Positions 50,204-58,284 of a stretch of DNA of 64,000 nucleotides are shown piece after piece. Within the stretch, counting starts at the first letter, position 1. Every line of letters begins with the position of its first letter. The position numbers and the translations under genes were made by a program. Source of the stretch: CAZYLZ01 sp964648335 (GTDB lineage: Bacteria > Patescibacteriota > Minisyncoccia > Phycocordibacterales > UBA2100); contig CAZYLZ010000003.1 of assembly GCA_964648335.1 (NCBI GenBank), forward strand, positions 23,346 to 87,345, written 5' to 3'. Below the pieces are notes generated by a model. That model saw only the letters and a program-made list of their open reading frames with translations. It was not told where the DNA came from and searched no databases.

Positions 50204-51423
50204 AGACATCCGATATCATCCACGAGACGTACGTGTCGCTTTCGGCCAACCGGGTCCGTTCGGGGCTCACGATATTGGGAATTGTCATAGGTATCGCCTC
50301 GGTGATAGCTATGGTATCGATCGGAACCGGTGCCTCGAACACAATCTCGTCGAGCATCCAATCGCTCGGATCGAATCTCATACTCATCACTCCGGGCGTG
50401 CAGCGGGGAGGGCAGGGGTTCGGTGCAACGGGAGGTCGCGGCGGAGCGAAGACTATCACAAACGCCGACGCCGATGCGATACGTGACATCGTTGGGGTCA
50501 AAGCTGTCGACCCTGAAGTTTCGGGGCGCTACCAGATCACGGCAAAAGGAACCAACACGAATACGACCGTCAATGGTGTCTCGAGCGCGTATCCGCAGAT
50601 CCGCAATGTCGATATCGATGAAGGTTCGTTCATAACCGATACGCAAAATCTCTCGGCTGCAAAAGTGGCAGTCCTCGGACCCACTACGCGAGACGACCTC
50701 TTGGGCGCAGGTGCAAGTGCGCTGGGGGCGAGCATCCGTATCAAAGGAGTCGAATTCAAGGTTATCGGCGTCACGAAGTCAAAGGGTGGGAGCGGCTTCG
50801 CGAACCAAGATGACGTCATCTATATCCCTACAAACTCGGCGCAGCGGTATTTCTCGGGTGATCAGTATCTAACCACAGTCGCCGTACAGGCCGAGTCTGC
50901 CGATGTGATGACACAGGCGCAGGAGCAGATCACACAGCTCTTGCTCGATCGGCATCATATAAGCGACAGAACGAGCGCCGATTTCACTGTCCTTAACCAA
51001 AGTGACATCCTCTCGACGGCATCAAGCATCACCTCGACCCTTACGTATCTGCTCGCGGCAATCGGCTCGATTTCGCTTCTGGTCGGCGGCATTGGCATCA
51101 TGAACATGATGCTTACCACAGTCACCGAGCGCACACGCGAGATAGGCCTTCGAAAGGCAATCGGCGCCAAGCGTCGCGATATCAATATTCAGTTTCTTGC
51201 CGAAGCTATCGCGCTCACGCTCGTGGGCGGGGTAATAGGGATAACACTCGGCTGGCTCATATCTTCGGCAGTCAACCTGACCGGGCTCGTGACCACGAGC
51301 GTTTCATTCTCGTCGGTTGCGATCGCGTTCGGGGTCTCGGCGCTCACGGGCATCGTGTTCGGGTATTATCCGGCCAAGCGCGCCGCCGAGCTGAACCCAA
51401 TCGACGCCTTGCGGTACGAATAA
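50200..51423 (+). CDS. ABC transporter permease (MacB-type, FtsX domain)
   Basis: 407 residues. The first helix (about 20-45, SGLTILGIVIGIASVIAMVSIGTGA) is followed by a large external MacB periplasmic core (about 50-280) and three C-terminal helices of the FtsX fold, with the typical GGIGIMNMMLTTVTERTREIGLRKAIGAKRRDI and PAKRAAELNPIDALRYE. It completes a MacA-ATPase-permease efflux set of unknown substrate. Its 3' end is repeated after the N-block, so the stop region is certain. Confidence 0.95.
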   Translation: MKTSDIIHETYVSLSANRVRSGLTILGIVIGIASVIAMVSIGTGASNTISSSIQSLGSNLILITPGVQRGGQGFGATGGRGGAKTITNADADAIRDIVGVKAVDPEVSGRYQITAKGTNTNTTVNGVSSAYPQIRNVDIDEGSFITDTQNLSAAKVAVLGPTTRDDLLGAGASALGASIRIKGVEFKVIGVTKSKGGSGFANQDDVIYIPTNSAQRYFSGDQYLTTVAVQAESADVMTQAQEQITQLLLDRHHISDRTSADFTVLNQSDILSTASSITSTLTYLLAAIGSISLLVGGIGIMNMMLTTVTERTREIGLRKAIGAKRRDINIQFLAEAIALTLVGGVIGITLGWLISSAVNLTGLVTTSVSFSSVAIAFGVSALTGIVFGYYPAKRAAELNPIDALRYE

Positions 51424-51455
51424 CGTCCGAGATGAGTGCTTAATACGGTTTACAT
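51401..51455 (+). repeat. 55-bp direct repeat, left of the N-block
   Basis: Identical over all 55 bp to 51556-51610. It is the 3' end of the permease gene plus 32 bp and most likely represents one locus present at both contig ends. Confidence 0.9.
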
Positions 51456-51555
51456 NNNNNNNNNNNNNNNNNNNNNNNNNNNNNNNNNNNNNNNNNNNNN
51501 NNNNNNNNNNNNNNNNNNNNNNNNNNNNNNNNNNNNNNNNNNNNNNNNNNNNNNN
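51456..51555. other. Assembly gap of exactly 100 N
   Basis: A run of 100 undetermined bases between two copies of the same 55-bp sequence, so the contig ends appear to overlap and the gap is probably not real DNA. Confidence 0.9.
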
Positions 51556-51610
51556 TCGACGCCTTGCGGTACGAATAACGTCCGAGATGAGTGCTTAATA
51601 CGGTTTACAT
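51556..51610 (+). repeat. 55-bp direct repeat, right of the N-block
   Basis: Exact copy of 51401-51455. Confidence 0.9.
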
Positions 51611-51625
51611 AATCATTACATCAGT

Positions 51626-52057
51626 ATGAACAAGGGAATAGTAACGGCGGTCGTAGTTGGAGTCATGGCACTTGGGGCAGGTTTTGCGGGCGGCATGCAG
51701 TATCAGAAGTCGCAGGGTCCGTTTGGGGGTCGCACTGCGGGGCAATTTGCTGGTGCAGGCGGTCAACGCACGGCACGAGCCGGTACGGGCTTTGCAACAG
51801 GATCGGTATTATCGAAGGACGAACAGTCGGTGACACTCAAGCTCCAGAGCGGAAGTACGCAAATAGTCTTCCTCTCTGCCTCTACCTCGGTATTGCGTTC
51901 GAGCGCTGGCGCTCTGGGAGATATCGTGGTCGGGGCCGAGGTTACTGCTATGGGTACCCCAAATGCAGATGGTAGTATTACAGCGCAATCGGTGCAGATG
52001 CGTCCTGCCGGCATGCCGCTTCCTGGCGGCCGTCGTGGCGTAAACGCAAACAATTGA
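51626..52057 (+). CDS. Exported or anchored small beta-domain protein (DUF5666-like)
   Basis: 143 residues. N-terminal helix/signal (GIVTAVVVGVMALGAGFAGG), a Gly/Arg-rich linker, then a small beta domain (GSVLSKDEQSVTLKLQSGSTQIVFLSASTSVLRS.. DIVVGAEVTAMGTPNADGSITAQSVQM) of the type called DUF5666 (OB-like, with the ..G.V...d..s.tl... pattern and the end ..dGsi.A..I.i). The Gly/Arg-rich tail repeats the linker style. It is 26 nt before the cupredoxin gene and after the MacB-type permease. Function unknown. Confidence 0.7.
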   Translation: MNKGIVTAVVVGVMALGAGFAGGMQYQKSQGPFGGRTAGQFAGAGGQRTARAGTGFATGSVLSKDEQSVTLKLQSGSTQIVFLSASTSVLRSSAGALGDIVVGAEVTAMGTPNADGSITAQSVQMRPAGMPLPGGRRGVNANN

Positions 52058-52083
52058 TTCTATTAGCATTAGTGATAACTCAC

Positions 52084-52602
52084 ATGAAAGGCATACTTGC
52101 AGCGATAGTAGTACTCGCACTTGCGGGAGGTGGCTATTGGTTTTATACGCAACAGAGCTCGACGGCGCTCACCCCAGAGCAGGCCGAGACCGCAGCTAAT
52201 CCGACAGCAATAGACCCTGACGGAGACGGCGATACACATGATGCCATGACGGGCGGCATGGAGACGGGAACCGTCGATGCTGCAGCAACTACGACTACGA
52301 CAACCACTACGACTACCTCGACCGGCACAATCAAGGAATTTACGGTTGATGGCAGCAACTTCAAGTTCGCTCCAGCCACCATGACGGTCAAGAAAGGAGA
52401 CATGGTCAAGATCACGTTCAAAAATACGGGCGGATTCCACGATCTCAAAATCGACGAATTCAAGGTCGCTACCAAGCAGCTTCAAGGAGGAGCGAGCGAG
52501 GTCGTTACCTTTGTCGCAGATAAGGCAGGTACCTTCGAGTACTACTGCTCGGTCGGCAACCATCGCGCGATGGGTATGAAGGGAACGCTCACGGTCCAGT
52601 AA
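52084..52602 (+). CDS. Membrane-anchored cupredoxin (plastocyanin-like)
   Basis: 172 residues from ATG 52084. An N-terminal helix (about 3-17), an acidic linker and a run of ten Thr lead to a cupredoxin fold (about 87-172) starting FTVDGSNFKFAPATMTVKKGD. The type 1 copper ligands are visible: His in NTGGFHDLKI, Cys in FEYYCSVGNH, His of the same motif, and Met in RAMGMKGTLTV. It probably carries electrons or binds copper outside the membrane. Whether it works with the neighbouring pump genes is not known. Confidence 0.88.
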   Translation: MKGILAAIVVLALAGGGYWFYTQQSSTALTPEQAETAANPTAIDPDGDGDTHDAMTGGMETGTVDAAATTTTTTTTTTSTGTIKEFTVDGSNFKFAPATMTVKKGDMVKITFKNTGGFHDLKIDEFKVATKQLQGGASEVVTFVADKAGTFEYYCSVGNHRAMGMKGTLTVQ

Positions 52603-52611
52603 TCAGAACAT

Positions 52612-52667
52612 CCAACAAACAACACCGCTAAGGCTGTCATCAGCACTTATGCGGTGTTTTTTGTTGG
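52612..52667. terminator. Terminator after the cupredoxin gene
   Basis: A 17-nt stem (52612-52628 with 52651-52667, one mismatch) with a T-rich right arm and an A-rich left arm. It also lies just past the stop of the convergent TMEM175-like frame. Confidence 0.7.
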
Positions 52668-52672
52668 ATGCG

Positions 52673-53297
52673 CTACCGGATCTCGATACCAAGGATACGT
52701 TCGACAAAGTCGAGTGTTCCCGGGATTATGTTGAAGATGATGGGGAATGCATAAAGAACGAGTGCAATAGGTATCGAAACCGTCGCCACGAGCATGCCAA
52801 GCGCTGTCGAGAGCGGTGTCAGGATTTGGCGGGTCATGGCTTGCTTCATCATGCGCGGCGTCACCTCGGCGGTATCGATCTCTTTCGAATTGAGCGCATA
52901 GCGGACCATGCCGAGGCTCACGAGCGTTATCAGTAGGATGTTTCCGCCGTAGATAACGACGGCAAGCACGACGTCAGGATATTCTCCGAGGAGATGTGCC
53001 GAAAAGAGGATGAGTGCTACCAAAGAAAGATAGAGCATGTTGAGTTGCACGAGTACATCTGTTGATGTTCTTTGCAAAGAAGTGGAAAAGTGCGTGATGC
53101 CCGACCCAGAGCATCGATATGACCACTGCGGTCACGATGTAAGCCAAAAATACCGGGGAGAGGTGCGCGAGTTCGTGCGAAAGATCTGCACTCGTAGGTG
53201 ATGCGACCGCTTCAGGTACCTTTATCTCGAGCACAAGCAGCGTAAGTACGATCGCGAAGACGCCGTCGGATAGTGCCTCGAGGCGGGCTTTGTTCAT
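52673..53297 (-). pseudogene. TMEM175-family (DUF1211) channel gene with a frameshift
   Basis: The N-terminal frame starts at 53297 with RLEALSDGVFAIVLTLLVLEI, the hallmark TMEM175 filter helix (FSDGVFAI), and runs through HHALFHFFAKNIN. The rest of the protein, from TDVLVQLNMLYLSLV to the end at 52673, is in another frame. The two join naturally near 53055-53065 if one extra base is removed. Intact TMEM175-like proteins are about 200 residues, and the sum fits. They form potassium- or proton-permeable channels. It may be a sequencing error or a broken gene. Confidence 0.75.
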
Positions 53298-53404
53298 CGA
53301 CGTATGATACCCGAGTTTGTTGAGGTACGAAACGGTACGTGCAAATATGGCTATCCTGCGCTAAAGTCTGTCTGTGGCCGATTAGACGGGGACGCCGGGT
53401 ACTG

Positions 53405-53433
53405 GTAGAGCAGAGGAGGGATCGCATAGTGGT
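53405..53433 (+). repeat. 29-bp direct repeat with partial tRNA-Ser copy
   Basis: Identical to 53486-53514, which is the 10-bp upstream flank plus the first 19 nt of tRNA-Ser. After it the sequence departs from the tRNA and forms a different hairpin (GACCGTC/GACGGTC, 53441-53459). It is a broken 5' piece of tRNA-Ser. Confidence 0.85.
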
Positions 53434-53495
53434 TTGTGCAGACCGTCTATGAGACGGTCCAAGGCACGATGAAAGCAAGGTTGTCGTAGAGCAGA

Positions 53496-53581
53496 GGAGG
53501 GATCGCATAGTGGTCTAGTGCAGCGGTCTTGAAAACCGCCAGGCCTAAAAAGCCTCGAGAGTTCGAATCTCTCTCCCTCCG
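53496..53581 (+). tRNA. tRNA-Ser (anticodon TGA)
   Basis: 86 nt: acceptor GGAGGGA/TCCCTCC, anticodon stem GCGGT/ACCGC with loop CTTGAAA, long variable arm (GGCCTAAAAAGCCT), T arm with TTCGAAT, discriminator G. Confidence 0.95.
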
Positions 53582-53654
53582 CAAAATTATGAGAGCCCGC
53601 AATAGTTTTGCGGAGGACGCCGCAGTATTGCGGCGGTTTTGCGGAGCAAAAGGG

Positions 53655-53667
53655 AGAGATTCGAACT
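53655..53667 (-). repeat. Inverted copy of the tRNA-Ser T arm
   Basis: AGTTCGAATCTCT on the minus strand, identical to the T arm of the tRNA 90 nt upstream. Confidence 0.7.
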
Positions 53668-53684
53668 GCGGAGGCCGACGGGCC

Positions 53685-53727
53685 GAGCAGGGGTAGTGGG
53701 CTTTTCTGGCGAGAAAAGACCCGTGAC
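53685..53727 (+). repeat. REP-like hairpin element, copy near tRNA-Ser
   Basis: 43 nt: foot GAGCAGGG, outer arm GTAGTGGG, inner arm CTTTTCT, tetraloop GGCG, AGAAAAG, bulged A, outer arm CCCGTGAC. Its last base directly abuts the second copy of the tRNA 3' end. Confidence 0.8.
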
Positions 53728-53747
53728 CGAATCTCTCTCCCTCCGCA
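53728..53747 (+). repeat. 20-bp direct copy of the tRNA-Ser 3' end
   Basis: Identical to 53564-53583, starting at the CGA of the T loop and running past the acceptor stem. Together with the intact tRNA it flanks about 144 bp like attL/attR. Confidence 0.85.
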
Positions 53748-53775
53748 CAGCAAAAACGCATGGTATCGTAGGTAC

Positions 53776-54213
53776 ATGCGATACATCGGCATCGACTACG
53801 GTAAAAAGAGGGTGGGGGTGGCCATAAGCGACGAGGCGGCCACTATGGCGTTTCCGCATGGCGACATCGATAACGACGCATCTTTCTTGATGCGACTTTC
53901 GGCCATAGCTAAAGAAAAAAGTGCCTCCCATGTGGTGATGGGAGACGCAAAATCATCGGGTGGCCACGCTAACACTGTCACCGACGAAGTGCACAAAATG
54001 GCTCAAAAGATCGAAGCTCTAGGTCTTACGGTTCATATGCAGAACGAGCTCTGGAGCAGCATCGAGGCGTCTCGGTACGCACCCGAAGGCGGTGCCAAGA
54101 GCGATTCCGCGGCCGCGGCCGTTATTTTGCAACGCTATCTCGATGCCCAAGCGAATCCACAAAGACCAGTAGTTTCTGACGACGACGGCGACCTGACCAC
54201 GTTCGAGGTTTGA
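53776..54213 (+). CDS. ruvX: RuvX/YqgF family (RNase H-like) nuclease
   Basis: 145 residues from the ATG at 53776, giving MRYIGIDYGKKRVGVAISD; the longer open frame upstream covers the tRNA-Ser copy and is not real. The first catalytic Asp (DYG) is present; VVMGD and the ELWSS..A motif follow the YqgF pattern (VVGLP, DERLTT..A), and the C-terminal Asp lies in AKSDSAAAAVILQRYLD. YqgF takes part in 16S rRNA 5' processing or junction resolution. A TATCGT box ends 5 nt before the ATG. Confidence 0.88.
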   Translation: MRYIGIDYGKKRVGVAISDEAATMAFPHGDIDNDASFLMRLSAIAKEKSASHVVMGDAKSSGGHANTVTDEVHKMAQKIEALGLTVHMQNELWSSIEASRYAPEGGAKSDSAAAAVILQRYLDAQANPQRPVVSDDDGDLTTFEV

Positions 54214-54243
54214 TACGACGGTCGCATGCCCTATTATAGGGAT

Positions 54244-55245
54244 ATGAAAAAAATGCTTACGACACGACACGATAAGATTTTTGCGGTTGTATCGCTCGTA
54301 CTGGTATTATTTGCGGTTTTGGTAGGTCTTTCGGCTCCCACGCGTGTCTCGGCCGGAATTGTTCCACCTGACACGCAGGAGATGCAGGTCGGCAACGCTA
54401 AAGTAAATGGACCTAATCCAAATTCGGTACTTTTCAAAAAGCCCGATCCTGCGAACCCTGGCAAGTGCGTAGGGGGAGACAAGTCCTGCAAGCCGCCTTG
54501 CGGAATATCCAAAAGCTCACTTGGAACATGCGAGTCAGTTACTGGCGGATGTCAGACAAATGGCCTTCCCTCATGCGACGCGCTTGAAGACAAGAATCAA
54601 AAAGGAGATGGTAAGGGCGACGAAAAACCGAAGGAAGAAGGGAAGGGAGGAGAGCCACCAAAAATGCCTGAGCTGCCGAAACCACAACCTAAGTCGCCGG
54701 AGCAGCCAAACCAGGATCCGTGCCAGCAAGGAGGAGGGTCAACAGATCCAAGCTGTGCAAAAGCCGAATCAAACACCGGCAGCATCCTCAACTCGTTATT
54801 AGGAGGTGCTACAAAGATAGGAGAGTCGATTAGTGGTGCCGCCCAGAGTGCTGCCGACCAGTTGCAGACCATGATCTCTGGCGTAAACGATTCGGGAGGA
54901 AGTGGCCATGGTTCGTTCAACACGCCTCCGTCAGGCTCGGTCAGCAATAGCGGGTCTCAGGGATCTGGTTCGCAGGGTAACAGCCCGACAACCGGCCTCG
55001 GTGCCGGAGCGATCCGCGAGGGTGGGACGGTACCGGTATCGGGTCCTCCGCGGGATACGGCAGGAAACTCAGGTGATTTCACTCGTCCTACCGCCGCTGC
55101 TGGGTTCGGCCCACCTCCGTCGAGCGTGGGGAATTTAGGTTCGCAGTCGGGAACTGTTTCTGGGGGCATATCGGGCGCACTCTCGACGGCGATGTCGGCG
55201 CTCGGAGGCCTCCTCTCCAATTTTTCTAGCATCTTTCATTTCTAA
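54244..55245 (+). CDS. Exported Pro/Gly-rich, low-complexity protein
   Basis: 333 residues from ATG 54244 (54226 is also in frame). Signal peptide with a long hydrophobic core (IFAVVSLVLVLFAVLVGLSAPTRVSA), a Cys-rich segment (KCVGGDKSCKPPCGISKSSLGTCESVTGGCQTNG written here in parts: CVGGDKSCKPPCG and TCESVTGGC), a Lys/Glu/Pro-rich stretch, an amphipathic helix (SILNSLLGGATKIGESISG), and a Ser/Gly/Pro tail ending FHF. It resembles the other exported proteins of the window in layout but has no Ig-like end or PW motif. Structural or mucin-like role is a guess. Confidence 0.75.
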   Translation: MKKMLTTRHDKIFAVVSLVLVLFAVLVGLSAPTRVSAGIVPPDTQEMQVGNAKVNGPNPNSVLFKKPDPANPGKCVGGDKSCKPPCGISKSSLGTCESVTGGCQTNGLPSCDALEDKNQKGDGKGDEKPKEEGKGGEPPKMPELPKPQPKSPEQPNQDPCQQGGGSTDPSCAKAESNTGSILNSLLGGATKIGESISGAAQSAADQLQTMISGVNDSGGSGHGSFNTPPSGSVSNSGSQGSGSQGNSPTTGLGAGAIREGGTVPVSGPPRDTAGNSGDFTRPTAAAGFGPPPSSVGNLGSQSGTVSGGISGALSTAMSALGGLLSNFSSIFHF

Positions 55246-55256
55246 CCTACACACAT

Positions 55257-55586
55257 ATGATCACTTTCGACGACTGGGCAAAGATCGAGATAAAGATAGG
55301 AACCATACTTGCAGCTGAGCGCGTACCCGAGACCGACAAGCTGTGGAAGCTCACGGTCGAGCTCGGCGAAGAAACGCCGCGCACAATAGTTTCGGGGATA
55401 GCACCTAATTATCCCGAGGCGGCAATGCTTGTTGGAAAGCAGTGTCCGTTCATTGTGAATCTCGAGCCGCGCATGATAAAAGGAATCGAGAGTAACGGCA
55501 TGATTCTTGCTCCAAGCGATGACGAAGGCAAGGGGGTCGTCATGCACCCTGAGCGCACAGTGGCTTCCGGTGCGAAGGTAAAATAA
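55257..55586 (+). CDS. tRNA-binding OB-fold protein (MetRS C-terminal/Trbp111 type)
   Basis: 109 residues covering a whole EMAPII/tRNA-binding OB fold: FDDWAKIEIKIGTILAAERVPETDKLWKLTVELGEE (start of the domain), RTIVSGIAPNYPEA, IVNLEPRMIKGIESNGMILA. Such domains occur at the C-terminus of methionyl-tRNA synthetase, in CsaA and as free Trbp111, where the dimer binds tRNA. Here it stands alone 11 nt after the preceding gene. It might supply the domain in trans to a short MetRS; that is inference. Confidence 0.9.
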   Translation: MITFDDWAKIEIKIGTILAAERVPETDKLWKLTVELGEETPRTIVSGIAPNYPEAAMLVGKQCPFIVNLEPRMIKGIESNGMILAPSDDEGKGVVMHPERTVASGAKVK

Positions 55587-55650
55587 TCGTTTCAGGTTTT
55601 CATACCTGTGTACGAAAAGTATTGCATACCTGCGATATACTGTATGCCAC

Positions 55651-56781
55651 ATGGCGATAGTTTTGCGTGCAGGCGATCCGTGTGCGCCCATCGGGCTGCA
55701 CACGAGAGGGTTTTTTGAACAATGGTTTCCGACACCATCGTTCATCGCATACCACGGTACTGGCGTTGATATATCGGATACCTCGGTGAAAGCGATCCAG
55801 TTTGCGCCGTACAAGAGCGGATGGAAGATAGACAAGATGGCTTCGCAGTCGCTCAAACCCGGTATTGTAGTCGAGGGAGCTATCAAGAATGTTGATGAGC
55901 TCGCAGCGGCTCTTAAGCTCTTGTCGCAAGCGGCAGGGGGCATAACGCATGCGCACGTGGCGCTTCCGGAAGAGGAGGCATTCGTCTTTAGTATGGAGGT
56001 GCCCGATGCGCGAGATCGTCTCCAGGTTACCAACATGATCGAGTTCGAGCTTGAAGGCCGTGTCCCACTCAAGCCCGATCAGACGGTCTTCGACTACGAT
56101 ATCGTTACGATCCACGCTGACGGTGCCTCTGCCGAGATCGGTGTATCGGTGTTTCCAGTGGAGGTGGTGCAGCAGTATGTCGCAGCGTTTCAGAAGGCGG
56201 GGATAGTGTTGATGTCGCTCGAGCTCGAAGCGCGCTCAATAGCGCGCGCGATCCTTCCGCCCACGTCGCGCGAGGTCGTTCTGGTAGCAGATTTCGGCCG
56301 TGCTCGCACCGGCATCGCGGTCATAAAGGGACAGATACCCATCTTTACGCATACGGTGCAGGTAGGTGGCGATGGCATGAGCGCTGTCATCATGAAGGAG
56401 CTCAATGTGAACGAGGCGGAGCTCGACAAACTTAAGAATGAGAAGGGAATTGTCCGAACGGGAGACGACAAGGTTACCGGAGCGATGGTGGGAACCGCAT
56501 CTGCCCTTGCGGACGAAATCAGCCGGCACTATTCCTATTGGGATACGCGACGCAACGAGCATGACGAGCGCGTCACGCCTTTGGCGAAAGTGCTCTTGGC
56601 GGGAGGTAGCGCGAATCTCAAAGGACTTCCGGAATATATCGCTACGCGCGTTCAGGCGGCAACCTTGCGTGCAGATGTCTGGGTCAACGTCTGCTCGTTC
56701 GACGAATATATTCCGCCTATTACGAAGACCAATTCGCTCGGCTTCGCGACTGCGATAGGTCTTGCGCTCAGAAGCATCTAA
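55651..56781 (+). CDS. pilM: Type IV pilus assembly protein PilM
   Basis: 376 residues with the actin-like fold of PilM: GVDISDTSVKAIQF (first phosphate loop), HVALPEEEAFVF, NMIEFELEGRVPLKPDQTVFDYDI, VADFGRARTGIAVIKG (second loop), VQVGGDGMSAVIMKELNV and VLLAGGSANLKGLPEYI. It is the cytoplasmic member of the PilMNO alignment complex. A TATACT box ends 9 nt before the ATG, so the transcript is probably leaderless. It heads a four-gene operon with pilN- and pilO-like genes. Confidence 0.93.
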   Translation: MAIVLRAGDPCAPIGLHTRGFFEQWFPTPSFIAYHGTGVDISDTSVKAIQFAPYKSGWKIDKMASQSLKPGIVVEGAIKNVDELAAALKLLSQAAGGITHAHVALPEEEAFVFSMEVPDARDRLQVTNMIEFELEGRVPLKPDQTVFDYDIVTIHADGASAEIGVSVFPVEVVQQYVAAFQKAGIVLMSLELEARSIARAILPPTSREVVLVADFGRARTGIAVIKGQIPIFTHTVQVGGDGMSAVIMKELNVNEAELDKLKNEKGIVRTGDDKVTGAMVGTASALADEISRHYSYWDTRRNEHDERVTPLAKVLLAGGSANLKGLPEYIATRVQAATLRADVWVNVCSFDEYIPPITKTNSLGFATAIGLALRSI

Positions 56782-56783
56782 GT

Positions 56784-57311
56784 ATGGCAAATCTTTTACC
56801 CAATCCCGTCATCCGATCTCGAGTAACGAGCACGGTCGTGCGCACCATCGCGGCGTTTAGCGTCGTGATAGCGCTCGCTGGCGTTCTTGCGGCCATTGGT
56901 CTCGTACCGGTATACCTGCAAGCACACATCTCTCGGACGAGCGTAGAAAAGACAGTCGCGCATGCGACTACAACATCTGCAGAGGATCCCGCAAAGATTA
57001 TTACCGTCTCAAAAAATCAGATAGCAGCCTTGAAGCCGGTTATTGCGCGGACTAAGTTCGCGTCGGACGTCATTCAAACGCTCGTAGATAAACGGCCGGA
57101 TGGCATGTACTTTGACCACCTCACATATAAATTCGATCCGAAGGAAAGTATGATTGTTCTGCGCGGTGAACTGAGTGATCCTAGTCTACTGGAGACATAT
57201 CGAAATTCTCTAGCAGCAACGGAGTTCTTCACTTCGGTCAAGATACCTGTGTCGGAGCTTGCGCTTACACAAACTGGATCCTTTACTCTCGAAATAAGCG
57301 GTAAATGGTAA
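56784..57311 (+). CDS. PilN-like pilus assembly protein
   Basis: 175 residues: short cytoplasmic N-terminus with the PilM-binding style motif (NLLPNPV, compare INLLP in PilN), one transmembrane helix (about 20-45), a coiled-coil-like stretch and a ferredoxin-like fold (MYFDHLTYKFDPKESMIVLRGELSDPSLLETY) with FFTSVKIP. It starts 2 nt after pilM. Family and position agree; sequence identity to known PilN is low, as usual. Confidence 0.75.
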   Translation: MANLLPNPVIRSRVTSTVVRTIAAFSVVIALAGVLAAIGLVPVYLQAHISRTSVEKTVAHATTTSAEDPAKIITVSKNQIAALKPVIARTKFASDVIQTLVDKRPDGMYFDHLTYKFDPKESMIVLRGELSDPSLLETYRNSLAATEFFTSVKIPVSELALTQTGSFTLEISGKW

Positions 57312-57313
57312 GT

Positions 57314-57835
57314 ATGGAATACGTACGAACATACGGATTGTTGATCCTCTCACTTATCTGTGCTTTAGCGGCTTGGGGTGCCTATGCATACGGTCTTGCT
57401 GCGGTCAATGCAGAGCACGACAGTGTCGCGGCAATACGTGTCGCCGATAGCCAGAGCTCGAACAGGCTTGCGACCGACCGTGCTAATAAATCATTACTTC
57501 GCGAAACAGAAGATGGTAGAAAAAAGCTTTCACAGATCGCGGCCGGGAAGGATGCGATCGCCGTTATCGGCATGCTGGAAGGATTGGGGAAGACGGCCAA
57601 CACGGTGCTGGTTGTCGATTCGGTGGGAGTCGATGCGTCACTCAAGGGTACTGATTTACGTGCGGTTAATGTTACGGCTCACGCCGAGGGCTCGTTTTCT
57701 CAGTTGTTTTCTGTTTTGAAACTCCTGGAAACGATGCCTGCGCCTGGCACCGTCGATTCCGTGGAGCTTGTGCACAACGATTCGTCGCTATGGCGGCTCG
57801 TCGTGCGGTGCCATATCCTGACTAAACTCGACTAA
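57314..57835 (+). CDS. PilO-like pilus assembly protein
   Basis: 173 residues from the ATG at 57314, which avoids overlap with the previous stop. One helix (about 8-27, GLLILSLICALAAWGAYAYG), a charged coiled-coil stretch, then a ferredoxin-like domain (TVLVVDSVGVDASL, NVTAHAEGSFSQLFSVLKLLETMPAPGTVDSVELVHN) of the PilO type. It would pair with the PilN-like protein outside the membrane. Confidence 0.7.
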   Translation: MEYVRTYGLLILSLICALAAWGAYAYGLAAVNAEHDSVAAIRVADSQSSNRLATDRANKSLLRETEDGRKKLSQIAAGKDAIAVIGMLEGLGKTANTVLVVDSVGVDASLKGTDLRAVNVTAHAEGSFSQLFSVLKLLETMPAPGTVDSVELVHNDSSLWRLVVRCHILTKLD

Positions 57836-57839
57836 TGCT

Positions 57840-58232
57840 ATGAATATACTCTTACTTCCAAGCGAATTGCAGACCCTCTGGGCTAACCGGCGCGACCCGC
57901 GCGCTGCCCGCGCGCTCGCGGAGATGCTCTGGCGCGTCTTCCTTGCTCTTGGTGCCGTGCTCGTTGCCGTATCATGGTGCTATTCGTTCTACCTCGCAAT
58001 CAAGCCCAATGACATCATTGCCGCGGATACGACCCCTCCTCAGGCGAGCATCACGTTTGATAAGAAGGCGATGGGTGACATACTCGACTCGTTCGAGCTA
58101 CGTGCGGAAAAAGCCACAGGGCTGCGCTCGAGTCCTCCGGTAATCGCAGATCCTGGCAAGGCTACGAATAAGCAGTCACAAAAAACTGTCTCTGGCTCGA
58201 AGAAGAGTACTGATGCGTCATCGGCACAGTAG
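57840..58232 (+). CDS. Small membrane protein ending the pilM operon
   Basis: 130 residues with one helix (about 33-54, LALGAVLVAVSWCYSFYLA), a basic N-terminus (ANRRDPRAARALAEMLW) and a Lys/Ser-rich low-complexity tail. It occupies the place of pilP but has no lipoprotein signal or recognisable PilP domain. The start is 4 nt after the previous stop. Function unknown; likely pilus-related by context. Confidence 0.7.
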   Translation: MNILLLPSELQTLWANRRDPRAARALAEMLWRVFLALGAVLVAVSWCYSFYLAIKPNDIIAADTTPPQASITFDKKAMGDILDSFELRAEKATGLRSSPPVIADPGKATNKQSQKTVSGSKKSTDASSAQ

Positions 58233-58245
58233 ACAGAAGATCCCT

Positions 58246-58273
58246 TAAGTAGAACGTATAAACGTGGTATAAG
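58246..58273 (+). promoter_or_regulatory. Promoter of tRNA-Arg(TCT)
   Basis: TTAAGT (58246-58251), 16-bp spacer, TATAAG (58268-58273), 11 nt before the tRNA. Confidence 0.5.
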
Positions 58274-58284
58274 ATGATCGCACT

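Noticed and set aside
53608..53775. N-terminal extension of RuvX
   Set aside because: It would translate the second tRNA-Ser copy and REP-like hairpin; the ATG at 53776 gives the family-typical start.
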